Assembly: GCF_008831045.1 (NCBI RefSeq)
Contig: NZ_WAJS01000008.1
Location: 28,406 to 92,405, forward strand
DNA from: Adlercreutzia muris
GTDB lineage: Bacteria; Actinomycetota; Coriobacteriia; Coriobacteriales; Eggerthellaceae
DNA: 64,000 bases
Reading direction: 5' to 3'
Shown: positions 43,295-51,582 of the stretch, in pieces
How positions within the stretch are numbered: the first letter of the stretch is position 1
Layout: each line of letters begins with the position of its first letter
Made by a program: the position numbers and the translations under genes
The notes under the pieces: generated by a model
What the model saw: only the letters and a program-made list of their open reading frames with translations
Database searches by the model: none
What the model was told of the DNA's origin: nothing

Positions 43295-44497
43295 CTAAGC
43301 GGCCAAACGGCGGGCGATGGCCTTGATGAACTCGCCCGTGGAAAGGGTGGTCGGATTCTCAAGCGTGGTGATGCGGGCCAAGTCGCCAGTCATCTCGCCG
43401 GCCTCGATGGTATCCAGGGTAGCCGCTTCCAGACGGTCGGCGAAGGCCATAAGCTCGGACAGGCCGTCCAGCTCGCCGCGCTTGCGCAGGGCGCCGGACC
43501 AGGCGAAGATGGTGGCCACAGAATTCGTGGAGGTCTCCTTGCCTTCCAGATGCTTGTAGTAGTGGCGCTGCACGGTGCCGTGGGCCGCCTCGTACTCGTA
43601 GACGCCGGCCGGGCTCACGAGCACCGAGGTCATCATGGCCAGCGACCCGAAGGCCGAGGACACCATGTCGCTCATCACGTCGCCGTCGTAGTTCTTGCAG
43701 GCCCAGATGAAGCCGCCGTCGGCCTTCATGACGCGGGCCACGGCGTCGTCGATGAGGGTGTAGAAGTACTCGATGCCCGCCGCCTCGAAGCGCTCGGCGT
43801 ACTGGTCGTCGTAGATCTCCTGGAAGATGTCCTTGAAGCGGTGGTCGTACTTCTTGGAGATGGTGTCCTTGGTAGCGAACCACAGGTCCTGCTTGGTATC
43901 CAGGGCGAACTCGAAGCAGCTGGTGGCGAAGCTGGCGATGGAGGCGTCCAGGTTGTGCATGCCCTGGGCCACGCCGGCCCCGTCGTACTCGTGCACCAGC
44001 TCGCGAATCTCGGTGCCGTCGTCGCCGGTGTACACCAGTTCCACCTTGCCGGGGCCGGGCACGCGGATCTCCGCGTTCTTGTACACGTCGCCGTAGGCGT
44101 GGCGGGCGATGGTGATGGGTTTCACCCAGTTGCGCACGCAAGGCTCGATTCCCTTCACGATGATGGGAGTGCGAAACACCGTGCCGTCCAGCATGGCGCG
44201 GATGGTGCCGTTGGGGCTCTTCCACATCTGCTTCAGATCGTACTCGTCCATGCGGGCGGCGTTCGGCGTGATGGTGGCGCACTTCACGGCCACGCCGAGA
44301 CGCTGGGTGGCCTCGGCCGACTCGATGGTGACCATATCGTCGGTGGCGTTGCGGTGCTCCAGGCCCAGGTCATAGTACTCGGTCTTGAGATCCACGAAGG
44401 GGCAGATCAGCTCGTCTTTGATCATCTGCCAGATGATGCGGGTCATCTCGTCGCCGTCCATCTCCACCAGCGGCGTGGTCATTGCGATTTTCGTCAC
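43295..44497 (-). CDS. icd: NADP-dependent isocitrate dehydrogenase, eukaryote-like type
   Basis: 400 residues with [11 protein letters not shown] at the N-terminus, KSPNGTIR in the substrate site, [17 protein letters not shown] and [14 protein letters not shown] in the cofactor site. This pattern is the type II homodimeric enzyme, not the E. coli type. It makes 2-oxoglutarate and NADPH. The GTG at 44497 follows GAGGAGGC; an ATG five codons further in is possible. It is isolated, with no other citrate-cycle genes near. Confidence 0.95.
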   Translation of the reverse strand: MTKIAMTTPLVEMDGDEMTRIIWQMIKDELICPFVDLKTEYYDLGLEHRNATDDMVTIESAEATQRLGVAVKCATITPNAARMDEYDLKQMWKSPNGTIRAMLDGTVFRTPIIVKGIEPCVRNWVKPITIARHAYGDVYKNAEIRVPGPGKVELVYTGDDGTEIRELVHEYDGAGVAQGMHNLDASIASFATSCFEFALDTKQDLWFATKDTISKKYDHRFKDIFQEIYDDQYAERFEAAGIEYFYTLIDDAVARVMKADGGFIWACKNYDGDVMSDMVSSAFGSLAMMTSVLVSPAGVYEYEAAHGTVQRHYYKHLEGKETSTNSVATIFAWSGALRKRGELDGLSELMAFADRLEAATLDTIEAGEMTGDLARITTLENPTTLSTGEFIKAIARRLAA

Positions 44498-44637
44498 AGG
44501 GCCTCCTCGGGTATCGGAATTGCTCGGTGCCTATGCTACCGCGAAACCGAACCGCCGCGCCCCGCAATTCGCCCAGAAACAAGGATGTAACGCGGAAGGG
44601 GCGCGCCGAAGAGCGTGAAGCGCAGGGGCGCCGCGAC

Positions 44638-46638
44638 CTATCCCTTCTCCTGGAAGGCGACGATCTCGGCGAGGAAGGGCTCGCCATAGGTCGCGAGCTT
44701 CTTCTCGCCCACGCCGGGAACGGCCAAAAACTCGGCGGCCGTGGCGGGACGGGCGGAGGCCATGGCGGCGAGCGTGGTGTTGGGGAACACCACATAGGGC
44801 GGCACCTCCGCCTCGTCGGCCAGGCGCTTGCGCAGGGCGCGCAGGCGCTCGAACAGGGCCTCGTCGGAAGCGGTCAGCGTCGCGCCGCTACCGGTGCCGC
44901 CAGCCGCGCGCGCCGCCGCACCCCGCTTCGCCTTGGAAGCCGTGCGCTTCATGCACAGGGAGAAGTCGTCCCGCGCCGCCTCGCGGTAGCGACCGCCGGC
45001 GCACACCACCGGGTAGGTGCCCTCGGTGATGGCGAGGTAGCCGCCGGCCGCCAGCAGCTCCACCACTTCCATGAGCAGGGGGCGCTTGGCGTCGCAGCTG
45101 CCGTAGGAGGCCGCCCGGTTCAGACCCCGGGAGCGGATGGCCTCGGTGTCGGCCCCGCGCAGCACGTCCACCACCATGGTCTTGCCGAAGCGTCCGCGCA
45201 ACTCGTGGACGCAGCGCATGACCGCCCGGGCCTCGGCCGTCACGTCCACAGTCTCCATCTCGCCGGCGCAGTTGGAACAGCAACGGGGGTCGGGCGACGC
45301 GAGCGCGGGACCGCCCCCAGCCACAGAACCGCCCGCAGCGGCCGCATCGCCCGCAGCGGCCGCAGCCGCACCGGCTTCCATTGCCGTGCCAACCCCGCCG
45401 CCGGCGCGGTCGACGAGCGCGAGCCCTTCCTCGCCTTCCCCGTCTTCCCCGAAATAGCGGAGCAGGTAGCGGCGCAGGCAGTCGGTGGTGTAGCAATAGC
45501 CCACCATGGCCTCCAGCATGCGGCGGCGCCCGGCCCGCACTACCTCGGACTCCTCGGGCGTAAGGGCTTCATTGGCCGACTCCTGCTCGATGAAGAAGCG
45601 GCCCGTGGCAATATCGCCGTCGCACCAGAGTAGCAGGCACTCGGCCGGCGCCCCGTCGCGGCCGGCGCGGCCGGCCTCCTGGTAGTAGGCCTCCACCGAC
45701 CCGGGCATGTTGTAGTGCACCACGTAGCTCACGTTGGACTTGTCGATGCCCATGCCGAAGGCGTTGGTGGCCACCATGACCGGCGCATCGTCGGCCACGA
45801 AGGCCCGCTGGTTGCGCTGGCGCTCCTCGGGCGAGAGGCCCGCATGGTAGCGCGTGGCGGCAATGCCCCGCTCCCGCAGGTGCGCGCACACCTCTTCCAC
45901 GCAGGCGCGCTTGGAACAGTACACGATGCCGCTTTCCGCCCGGCGCTCGTCGATGAAGGCGTCGAGGCGGGCGTCCTTGCGCTTCGGCTCGCAGCGCTCC
46001 ACGGCAAAGCGCAGGTTGGGACGGTCGAATCCGGTCACCGTGAGGGTCGGATCGCGCAGACCGAGCAGGCGCACGATATCGGCCCGCACCCGCTCGGTGG
46101 CTGTGGCCGTGAGGGCCGCCACGACCGGCCGGACGGGCAGAGCCGCGATGAAGTCGCCGATGGCCAGGTAGGAGGGGCGGAAGTCCTGGCCCCACTGGGA
46201 CACGCAGTGGGCCTCGTCCACGGCCACGAAGGGAATGGGGGCCTCGGCGGCGAAGGCGGTGAAGCGCGGATCGGCCAGGCGCTCAGGGGCTACGTACATG
46301 AGATCATAGGCCCCGGCCCGAGCCCGGGCGAGCACCTCGGCCTGCTGGGCCGGCGTGAGCGTGGAGTTGAGATAGGCCCCGCGAATGCCGGCCTCCTTCA
46401 AGGCCCGCACCTGATCGGCCATGAGCGACACGAGAGGGCTCACCACCACGGTCAGGCCGTCGAGCACCACGGCCGGCACCTGATAGCAGACAGACTTCCC
46501 CGCGCCCGTGGGCATGACCGCCAGGGCATCGCGACCGGCGAGCACGGCGGCCACCACGGCCTCCTGGCCCGGACGGAAATCGGCATAGCCGAACTGCCGG
46601 GCCAGCACCGAGCGGGCGGCCTCGAGAGATACCGCCAT
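44638..46638 (-). CDS. recQ: RecQ-family ATP-dependent DNA helicase
   Basis: 666 residues. Helicase motifs: FRPGQEAVV, MPTGAGKSVCYQ, DEAHCVSQWGQDFRPSY, TATAT, and QEAGRAGRDGAPAECLLLW; then a zinc site (CYTTDC...CCSNC), a winged helix region and a C-terminal HRDC domain (RKRLADEAEVPPYVVF, FLAVPGVGEKKL). The two halves of the zinc site are separated by about 60 residues, mostly an Ala/Gly insertion not seen in ordinary RecQ. It functions in recombination repair. It starts two bases after the GH5 gene. Confidence 0.93.
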   Translation of the reverse strand: MAVSLEAARSVLARQFGYADFRPGQEAVVAAVLAGRDALAVMPTGAGKSVCYQVPAVVLDGLTVVVSPLVSLMADQVRALKEAGIRGAYLNSTLTPAQQAEVLARARAGAYDLMYVAPERLADPRFTAFAAEAPIPFVAVDEAHCVSQWGQDFRPSYLAIGDFIAALPVRPVVAALTATATERVRADIVRLLGLRDPTLTVTGFDRPNLRFAVERCEPKRKDARLDAFIDERRAESGIVYCSKRACVEEVCAHLRERGIAATRYHAGLSPEERQRNQRAFVADDAPVMVATNAFGMGIDKSNVSYVVHYNMPGSVEAYYQEAGRAGRDGAPAECLLLWCDGDIATGRFFIEQESANEALTPEESEVVRAGRRRMLEAMVGYCYTTDCLRRYLLRYFGEDGEGEEGLALVDRAGGGVGTAMEAGAAAAAAGDAAAAGGSVAGGGPALASPDPRCCSNCAGEMETVDVTAEARAVMRCVHELRGRFGKTMVVDVLRGADTEAIRSRGLNRAASYGSCDAKRPLLMEVVELLAAGGYLAITEGTYPVVCAGGRYREAARDDFSLCMKRTASKAKRGAAARAAGGTGSGATLTASDEALFERLRALRKRLADEAEVPPYVVFPNTTLAAMASARPATAAEFLAVPGVGEKKLATYGEPFLAEIVAFQEKG

Positions 46639-46640
46639 GG

Positions 46641-48188
46641 CTACAGGTCCACGACGGCCAGTTTGGCGGGACCGCTGACGATGAAGCCGATATCGGACAC
46701 CGAATCGCCGGCACCCACCTTCCCGTTGTGGCTGTCGTTGGAAACGGTCAGCTCGTTGGCCGCGGCGCTCGCCTTGCAGTTCCAGCTGTCCTCTAGCGTC
46801 ACGTCGGCGTTGAAGGGGATGGTAACCGACCACTTCTTCGTAGCGGCGCTGTAGTTGCTGCCCGCCATCTCGTACTTGAAGAAGGTGCGGTCGCCCTCCT
46901 CCCAGGTCTCGGTCACGTTCAGCTGCCATTGGATGGTATCCTCGGCGAAGGCCATCATGGCCGAGCCCGTGGCGTTCGGTTTCTTGTCGGCGCGAGCCAG
47001 CTGCACCTCCTTGCGATCGAAGCCGGGGCCGCGCAGGGCATCCACGAGCCAGAGCCCCTCTTCGCTCAGATCGTCCAGGGAGAAGCCGGAGGTCTTCGAT
47101 ACGTCGGACTTGAACAGGGCCGACGCTTCCTCCTTGTTCGACAGGTTCCAGCAGATGTAGCTCACGTTGAGCTCGTCCATGAGGGCGAGCCACTCATCGG
47201 CCGACTCGTAGTCGATCTCGCCGGCACCCGAAGCCTCGCAGATGCCGAACTCGGTGACGAATACCGGCAGGCCGCCCTCCACGGCGGTCTTGAGGCGGTC
47301 GCGCAGGTCGTCCTGGTGAGTGGCCGCGTAGAAGTGGAGCGCGTACATGATGTTGTCCTCGGAGAGCGGGTCGGCGGCTGCATCCTGGATGTCCTGGGAC
47401 CAGGTGGGCGTACCGACGACGATGACGGCATCGGGATCGTTGGCACGGATGACGGGAATGATTTCGGCCGCATAGGCCTTCACATCCGCCCAGGCGGTCT
47501 TCCCGTTGGGCTCGTTGCAGATCTCGTAGATCACATTGTCGTGATCGGCCAAGCGGGCCGACACGAGCTTGAAAAACTCCTCGGCGGCCCAAGCGTGGGT
47601 GCGCGGATTGCCGTCCGACAGGATGTGCCAGTCCACGATGGCGTACATGTCGGCAGCCGTGGCGTACTCGACACCCTTCAGAACCAGGTCGTTCAGCTCG
47701 ACGCGACGGCCATCAGTGGCGTAGCCCCCCTCCTCGTCGGAGTACAGGGCAAAACGCACGGCATTGGCGCCCCAGTCCTCGCGCAGCTCGCTGAAGAGCT
47801 CCTCGTTCACGTACTGGGGGTACCAGGCCAGGCCGTGGGTGGAAACGCCCCGCAGCTGCACGGGATCGCCGGCGGCATCCACGAGCTGGGACCCCTCCAC
47901 ATGAAGCGCTCCGTTCTGAGAGGGGGAGGCCACGGGCCGCGCCGGCTCCTCGGCAGGATCCTGCGGAACCGGGGCAGCCTCTTCGGCCGGCTCCTCCTCT
48001 TTCGGCTCGGGGGCCTGGGGCCGGGTGGGTTCCGTCTCTACCGCCAGGCCGGAATAGTCTGGATCCTCGGTGTTAGCGGCCGTCGAGGCCAGGGCGATGC
48101 CCACGGCCACGAGGACCACCAGGGCCACCGCGGCCACGACGATGCGCTTCGCGCGCCCCGTATGCTTATTACGCTGCTGTGCGGCCAT
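46641..48188 (-). CDS. Membrane-anchored GH5-type glycoside hydrolase with CBM2-like domain
   Basis: 515 residues: a short basic tail and one membrane anchor (IVVAAVALVVLVAVGIALAS), a Pro/Glu-rich linker of about 60 residues, then a GH5 endoglucanase-like domain (QLRGVSTHGLAWYPQY, acid/base Glu in YEICNEPNGK, nucleophile Glu in VFVTEFGI). From about residue 410 a CBM2-like cellulose-binding module (KWSVTIPFNADVTLEDSWNC) follows. It would act outside the cell on a beta-glucan. That is unexpected in largely asaccharolytic relatives. recQ follows directly, probably in one transcript. Confidence 0.82.
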   Translation of the reverse strand: MAAQQRNKHTGRAKRIVVAAVALVVLVAVGIALASTAANTEDPDYSGLAVETEPTRPQAPEPKEEEPAEEAAPVPQDPAEEPARPVASPSQNGALHVEGSQLVDAAGDPVQLRGVSTHGLAWYPQYVNEELFSELREDWGANAVRFALYSDEEGGYATDGRRVELNDLVLKGVEYATAADMYAIVDWHILSDGNPRTHAWAAEEFFKLVSARLADHDNVIYEICNEPNGKTAWADVKAYAAEIIPVIRANDPDAVIVVGTPTWSQDIQDAAADPLSEDNIMYALHFYAATHQDDLRDRLKTAVEGGLPVFVTEFGICEASGAGEIDYESADEWLALMDELNVSYICWNLSNKEEASALFKSDVSKTSGFSLDDLSEEGLWLVDALRGPGFDRKEVQLARADKKPNATGSAMMAFAEDTIQWQLNVTETWEEGDRTFFKYEMAGSNYSAATKKWSVTIPFNADVTLEDSWNCKASAAANELTVSNDSHNGKVGAGDSVSDIGFIVSGPAKLAVVDL

Positions 48189-48237
48189 CGGGCTCGCCCC
48201 TCTCTGCCATAGGATCAATGAGACCCGCTATTGTACC

Positions 48238-49263
48238 TTATTCGGCCGCCGCTCCGGCGCTCGCGCCCGTCAGAGCCAGCAGGGCCGCCCCTAAAGCAAG
48301 GAACTCCCCTTGGTCGAGGGTCTCACCGCGGCGCCTCGGGTCGATGGCAGCCGCCTCGAAGAGAGCCGGCAGCCGGGAGGCCACCGCCGGACCGTCCAGC
48401 GTCACGGAGTCGGTTGCCTCCGCCAGGTCGCCGATCGGTGTCAGGGCAATACCCCCACGCCCCGCGAAGTAGGTCTTGCAGGAATTCGCCAGGGTTTTGC
48501 GGCGGTTCGCGAAGGCGGCATCGGCCATGAGGCAGGCGGCCGCTATGACCTCGGGGGCAGCCGGGGCGCCGTCGGCCATGCGGGGCACCCGGCGGTTCAG
48601 GCGAATGACGGCGGAATCGACGCGCGGCGGCGGGAAGAAATTGCCCGGACCCACGGCGAAGCGACCCGCTACCTCGGCGTACAGGCCGAGCTTCACCGTG
48701 TAAGCCCCGTAGTTCTTGGTCCCCCGCTCGGCAGCCATGCGATCGGCCACCTCTTTCTGCACCATGACCGTGGCCGATTCCAGGAAGGGAAACTGCTGGA
48801 AGTAGTCGAGCACCACCGTGGCCGCCACGGCATAGGGCAGGTTGGACACGAACTTGTTAGGGAGAGGCTCACCGATGTCCGCCGCGGTCAAGTTCAGGGC
48901 GTCCTTCTCGATGAGGGCGAACCGCTCGCGCCAGGGGTACAGGGTGTCGGCCAGCACGGCGGGCAGGTCGGGGTCGCGCTCGACGGCCACCACACTTGCA
49001 GCGTGCTTCAGAAGCGCGATGGTGAGGGTGCCGATGCCGGGGCCCACCTCCAGGATGCGGTCGCGCTCCCCTACCTCGGCTAGGGCGATGATCCTCTTCA
49101 GCACGTCGTCGTTCACGAGGAAGTTCTGGCCCAGAGTGTACTTAGTGCCGATGCCGTGGGCCTCCAGCACGAGCCGCGTGGCACTCGGAGTGGAAAGGGG
49201 CGAGAGGCGCCCACCGTCGCCGGCGAGGTCATCCCGGCCCCGTCCGCTAGCGGCGGCCGCCAC
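48238..49263 (-). CDS. rsmA: 16S rRNA dimethyladenosine transferase
   Basis: 341 residues. RsmA (KsgA) dimethylates two adjacent adenines near the 3' end of 16S rRNA. Visible motifs: KYTLGQNFLVND, the SAM site ILEVGPGIGTLTIALL, the catalytic NLPYAVAA and FFPPPRVDSAVIRL. The C-terminus is longer than in E. coli (273 residues). The GTG start at 49263 is inside the end of the upstream flavodoxin-like gene (17-base overlap). The exact start is uncertain since family similarity begins near residue 25. Confidence 0.92.
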   Translation of the reverse strand: MAAAASGRGRDDLAGDGGRLSPLSTPSATRLVLEAHGIGTKYTLGQNFLVNDDVLKRIIALAEVGERDRILEVGPGIGTLTIALLKHAASVVAVERDPDLPAVLADTLYPWRERFALIEKDALNLTAADIGEPLPNKFVSNLPYAVAATVVLDYFQQFPFLESATVMVQKEVADRMAAERGTKNYGAYTVKLGLYAEVAGRFAVGPGNFFPPPRVDSAVIRLNRRVPRMADGAPAAPEVIAAACLMADAAFANRRKTLANSCKTYFAGRGGIALTPIGDLAEATDSVTLDGPAVASRLPALFEAAAIDPRRRGETLDQGEFLALGAALLALTGASAGAAAE

Positions 49264-50260
49264 GGCCGTTGCCCTTCTTCTTGGCGTTCTTCTTGCCGTA
49301 GGCGGGACCGCCCCCCTTGCCCGAGGACTTGCGCGACCCGTGGGAACCGCGTGCGCCGCCCGACCCCTTCGCGGCCTCGTCCTTCACCGCAGGCGTCGGC
49401 GAGCTCACCGAGAGCTTGGCGCGACCGCGGCAATCAGGGCCGGAGCCAGAACCGGAACTGGAGCCGACCCGCTCGCCTCGACCGCCGCCCCAGTCGTCAT
49501 CCCGACCGCCATCGTCGTCTTCCGTTTCGAAGGCCACCGCAAATTCCTCCTCGGCAAAACCTACGAAAGACGCCGGGGATTCCCCGCCATCCGCCATCGC
49601 CTCGCCGCAATCCTCCCCATCGAGCCCGAGGGCGCCGAAGCCGCCCACCGGGGGCAGCGGGTACTCCTCGGCCTCGGCGGTGATCTCGCCGTCGGCGCGA
49701 ATCTTGCCCACCCAGTCGAGCACCAGCTCCAGGGTGAAGCCCGTCACGGACAGGGCCGAGCGCAGGCTGCCGATAAGCGGCTCAAAGCCGTGGGGATCGC
49801 CTCCCGCGCCCACCACGTGCAGCACCGCCGGCCGCTTGGGCCGCGTGCGCAGATCGGTGAAGTAGTAGGGCTGCAGGCGGTCGAGCAGGGCCTTCATCTG
49901 GGCCGGGGCGCCGGCGAAGTACACCGGGCACACCACGATGAGCTCGTCGGCCGCATCCAGGTGCTTGCGCACCTCGTCCATGTCGTCGTCGATGACGCAG
50001 TGGTGAAAGAGCGCCTCCGATTCCACAACCGTCTCCTGGGGCAGGAGCGGGTCGCCCTCCTGGAACACGTGGATAGGCTCCTCCGAGAGGGCGCGGCACT
50101 CGTCGCAGCCGATGCAGGGCCCCACGTCCGTGGAGGACACCGACACGATGGACACGCCGTCGTCGGGGCACTCCTCGATGCAGGCGTTGAACAGCTCGTC
50201 GGCGAGGGCCGCGCTGCGACCGTCGGCACGGCACGATCCGTGCAGGATGACTCTATGCAT
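49247..50260 (-). CDS. Flavodoxin-like NAD(P)H-dependent reductase with long basic tail
   Basis: 337 residues. The first 200 form an NADPH-dependent FMN reductase/flavodoxin fold (LHGSCRADGRSAALADEL, CIGCDECRAL, VVCPVYFAGAPAQMKALLDR). From about residue 245 the chain becomes low-complexity: acidic and Gly-rich, then strongly basic (SGKGGGPAYGKKNAKKKGNG). A basic Arg/Gly/Lys tail suggests binding to nucleic acid or ribosomes, but that is inference. The ATG has GAAGGAG upstream and overlaps tatD by eight bases; rsmA follows with overlap. Confidence 0.8.
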   Translation of the reverse strand: MHRVILHGSCRADGRSAALADELFNACIEECPDDGVSIVSVSSTDVGPCIGCDECRALSEEPIHVFQEGDPLLPQETVVESEALFHHCVIDDDMDEVRKHLDAADELIVVCPVYFAGAPAQMKALLDRLQPYYFTDLRTRPKRPAVLHVVGAGGDPHGFEPLIGSLRSALSVTGFTLELVLDWVGKIRADGEITAEAEEYPLPPVGGFGALGLDGEDCGEAMADGGESPASFVGFAEEEFAVAFETEDDDGGRDDDWGGGRGERVGSSSGSGSGPDCRGRAKLSVSSPTPAVKDEAAKGSGGARGSHGSRKSSGKGGGPAYGKKNAKKKGNGRGGRR

Positions 50261-51248
50261 GGGAGGGCTCCTTCTGCCAGGGGGTGGGGGCGCGGTTGAG
50301 CAGCACCTCGGCATTGGCGTACAGTTGGGCAAGCAGGGTCGCGCGGGCCTCGGGCGTATCGGCGCCGAGCACCGCGCAGAGCACGTCGGCAGTCCACACC
50401 ACGTGGGCCGGCCCGCACAAAGTGCCGCGCAGGGGCTCGGGGGTCATGTAGGGGGAATCGGTCTCGGTGAGCAGGCGGTTCACCGGCACTATCCGGGCCG
50501 CTTCGCGCACTTCCTCGGCGCGCTTGAACGTGAGCGGGCCGCCGAAGGCGATGAAGCAGCCCGCTTCCACCCAGCGGGCTACCTCAACCCCATCCAAGTT
50601 GAAGCAGTGCAGCAAGGTGCCGGCCTCGGGAAAGCCCTCCTCGACCAGAATGGCGAAGCCGTCGTCGTGGGCCTCGCGCATGTGGAGGACGACGGGCAGC
50701 CCCGCCGCCTTCGCCAGGCGAATCTGGGTCCGGAACGCCTCGCGCTGCACCGCTCGGGTCGACAGGTCGTAGTGGTAATCGAGCCCGATCTCGCCCACGG
50801 CGCTCACCCGGCGATCCCGCAGGCGCTCGCCCAGGGCCGCGGCCAGGTCGTCCGTGAGGTCCTTGGCGTTGTGTGGGTGCACGCCGGCGGCGATGCGCAC
50901 CGCAGGCAGCGGGGGCAGCGCCCGGCGCTCTTCCCCGCCCGCTCCCTCACCGGCCCCTTCAGCGGCCACCATGGCCCGCAGGTCGGCCGAGGCCTCCATA
51001 AGCCAGCCCGGCAGCGCCTCGAAGGTGCCAAAGCCGTCATCGGCAGGATCCACGATGGTTTCCACGAAGGTCACGCCGTGCATCGCACAGCGGGCCAGCT
51101 CCAGCGCCGGGTCGCGCAGCATCTGCAGGTGCGCGTGGGTGTCGGCCACCGGCACCTCGAGCACCGGCGCCTCCACCTCGCGCCACACCCCGTGTTTGCG
51201 CTTCTGGCGGAACTTTCCGTCGTAGAATATCGGCTCGTCGTTATCCAT
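50253..51248 (-). CDS. tatD: TatD-family metal-dependent hydrolase
   Basis: 331 residues of the TIM-barrel hydrolase family: ADTHAHLQ (metal site), GVHPHNAKD, GEIGLDYHYD, LHMREA, LHCFNLD and TETDSPYMTP. Members are 3'-5' DNA exonucleases or related phosphoesterases. An insertion rich in Ala/Gly/Glu lies near residue 100. It starts at an ATG with AGGAAA upstream. Usually about 260 residues, so this one is long. First gene of a tatD-flavodoxin-rsmA run. Confidence 0.9.
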   Translation of the reverse strand: MDNDEPIFYDGKFRQKRKHGVWREVEAPVLEVPVADTHAHLQMLRDPALELARCAMHGVTFVETIVDPADDGFGTFEALPGWLMEASADLRAMVAAEGAGEGAGGEERRALPPLPAVRIAAGVHPHNAKDLTDDLAAALGERLRDRRVSAVGEIGLDYHYDLSTRAVQREAFRTQIRLAKAAGLPVVLHMREAHDDGFAILVEEGFPEAGTLLHCFNLDGVEVARWVEAGCFIAFGGPLTFKRAEEVREAARIVPVNRLLTETDSPYMTPEPLRGTLCGPAHVVWTADVLCAVLGADTPEARATLLAQLYANAEVLLNRAPTPWQKEPSHA

Positions 51249-51280
51249 GCAGTTTCCTAGCAATCCGCTTCCCAAGCTGC

Positions 51281-51286
51281 TATAAT
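51281..51286 (+). promoter_or_regulatory. -10 box of candidate antitoxin RNA 2
   Basis: TATAAT at 51281-51286 precedes the box GCACCAGCAAAG (51291-51302) with the same spacing as in module 1. The -35 is weak. Confidence 0.55.
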
Positions 51287-51291
51287 GGTTG

Positions 51292-51385
51292 CACCAGCAA
51301 AGCCCGGTGGTTGTGAGCCTAGGCGGGCGGCGCGGGTGTTATCGATTCGGAAAAGGTCAGTTAGCGCTGGCCTTTTCTGTTTCTC
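51292..51385 (+). ncRNA. Candidate antisense/antitoxin RNA 2
   Basis: An RNA of about 90 nt runs from the TATAAT at 51281 to the hairpin at 51351-51376. It carries GCACCAGCAAAG (51291-51302) and GCGGGCGGCGC (51323-51333), repeated at the 5' end of the opposing mRNA, and GCCCG (51302-51306) can pair with CGGGC (51324-51328). Its 3' end is antisense to the end of the peptide mRNA. The antitoxin role is inferred. Confidence 0.6.
51351..51376. terminator. Shared bidirectional terminator, module 2
   Basis: AAAAGGTCAG (51351-51360) pairs with CTGGCCTTTT (51367-51376) around TTAGCG, with one G-U pair. It gives a T run on both strands and contains the peptide stop codon. Confidence 0.75.
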
Positions 51386-51492
51386 CCCTCGTCATCCTCC
51401 TGCACGATTGATTTCGTTTCTCGCCAGACTTCCAAAAGGAAGCCTGCTATGGTGGCGGCCGCGGCTGCGGCAAAAAGAACCTGTTCAAACAT
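51361..51492 (-). CDS. Small hydrophobic peptide (43 aa), candidate Fst-like type I toxin, module 2
   Basis: MFEQVLFAAAAAATIAGFLL is followed by EVWRETKSIVQEDDEGRN and a basic end RKGQR. A single membrane helix followed by an acidic-then-basic tail resembles the pAD1 Fst toxin, whose tail also reads LE...DEEDDSRK. TTGGAG precedes the ATG at 51492. The stop codon lies in the shared terminator loop. Same arrangement as 6771-6896. Proof of toxicity is lacking; a regulatory membrane peptide is the alternative. Confidence 0.65.
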   Translation of the reverse strand: MFEQVLFAAAAAATIAGFLLEVWRETKSIVQEDDEGRNRKGQR

Positions 51493-51515
51493 AGGCGGTA
51501 CTCCAATCTCTCGAA

Positions 51516-51557
51516 GCGCCGCCCGCAGTCGGACTTTGCTAGTGCTCGCTCATTATA
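51516..51557 (-). promoter_or_regulatory. Promoter and 5' boxes of the small peptide mRNA, module 2
   Basis: TATAAT (51557-51552) on the minus strand is followed by GCACTAGCAAAG (51545-51534) and GCGGGCGGCGC (51526-51516), matching the boxes of the opposing RNA and of both transcripts in module 1. Confidence 0.65.
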
Positions 51558-51582
51558 GCATACAAAATAACGTATTACTTTC

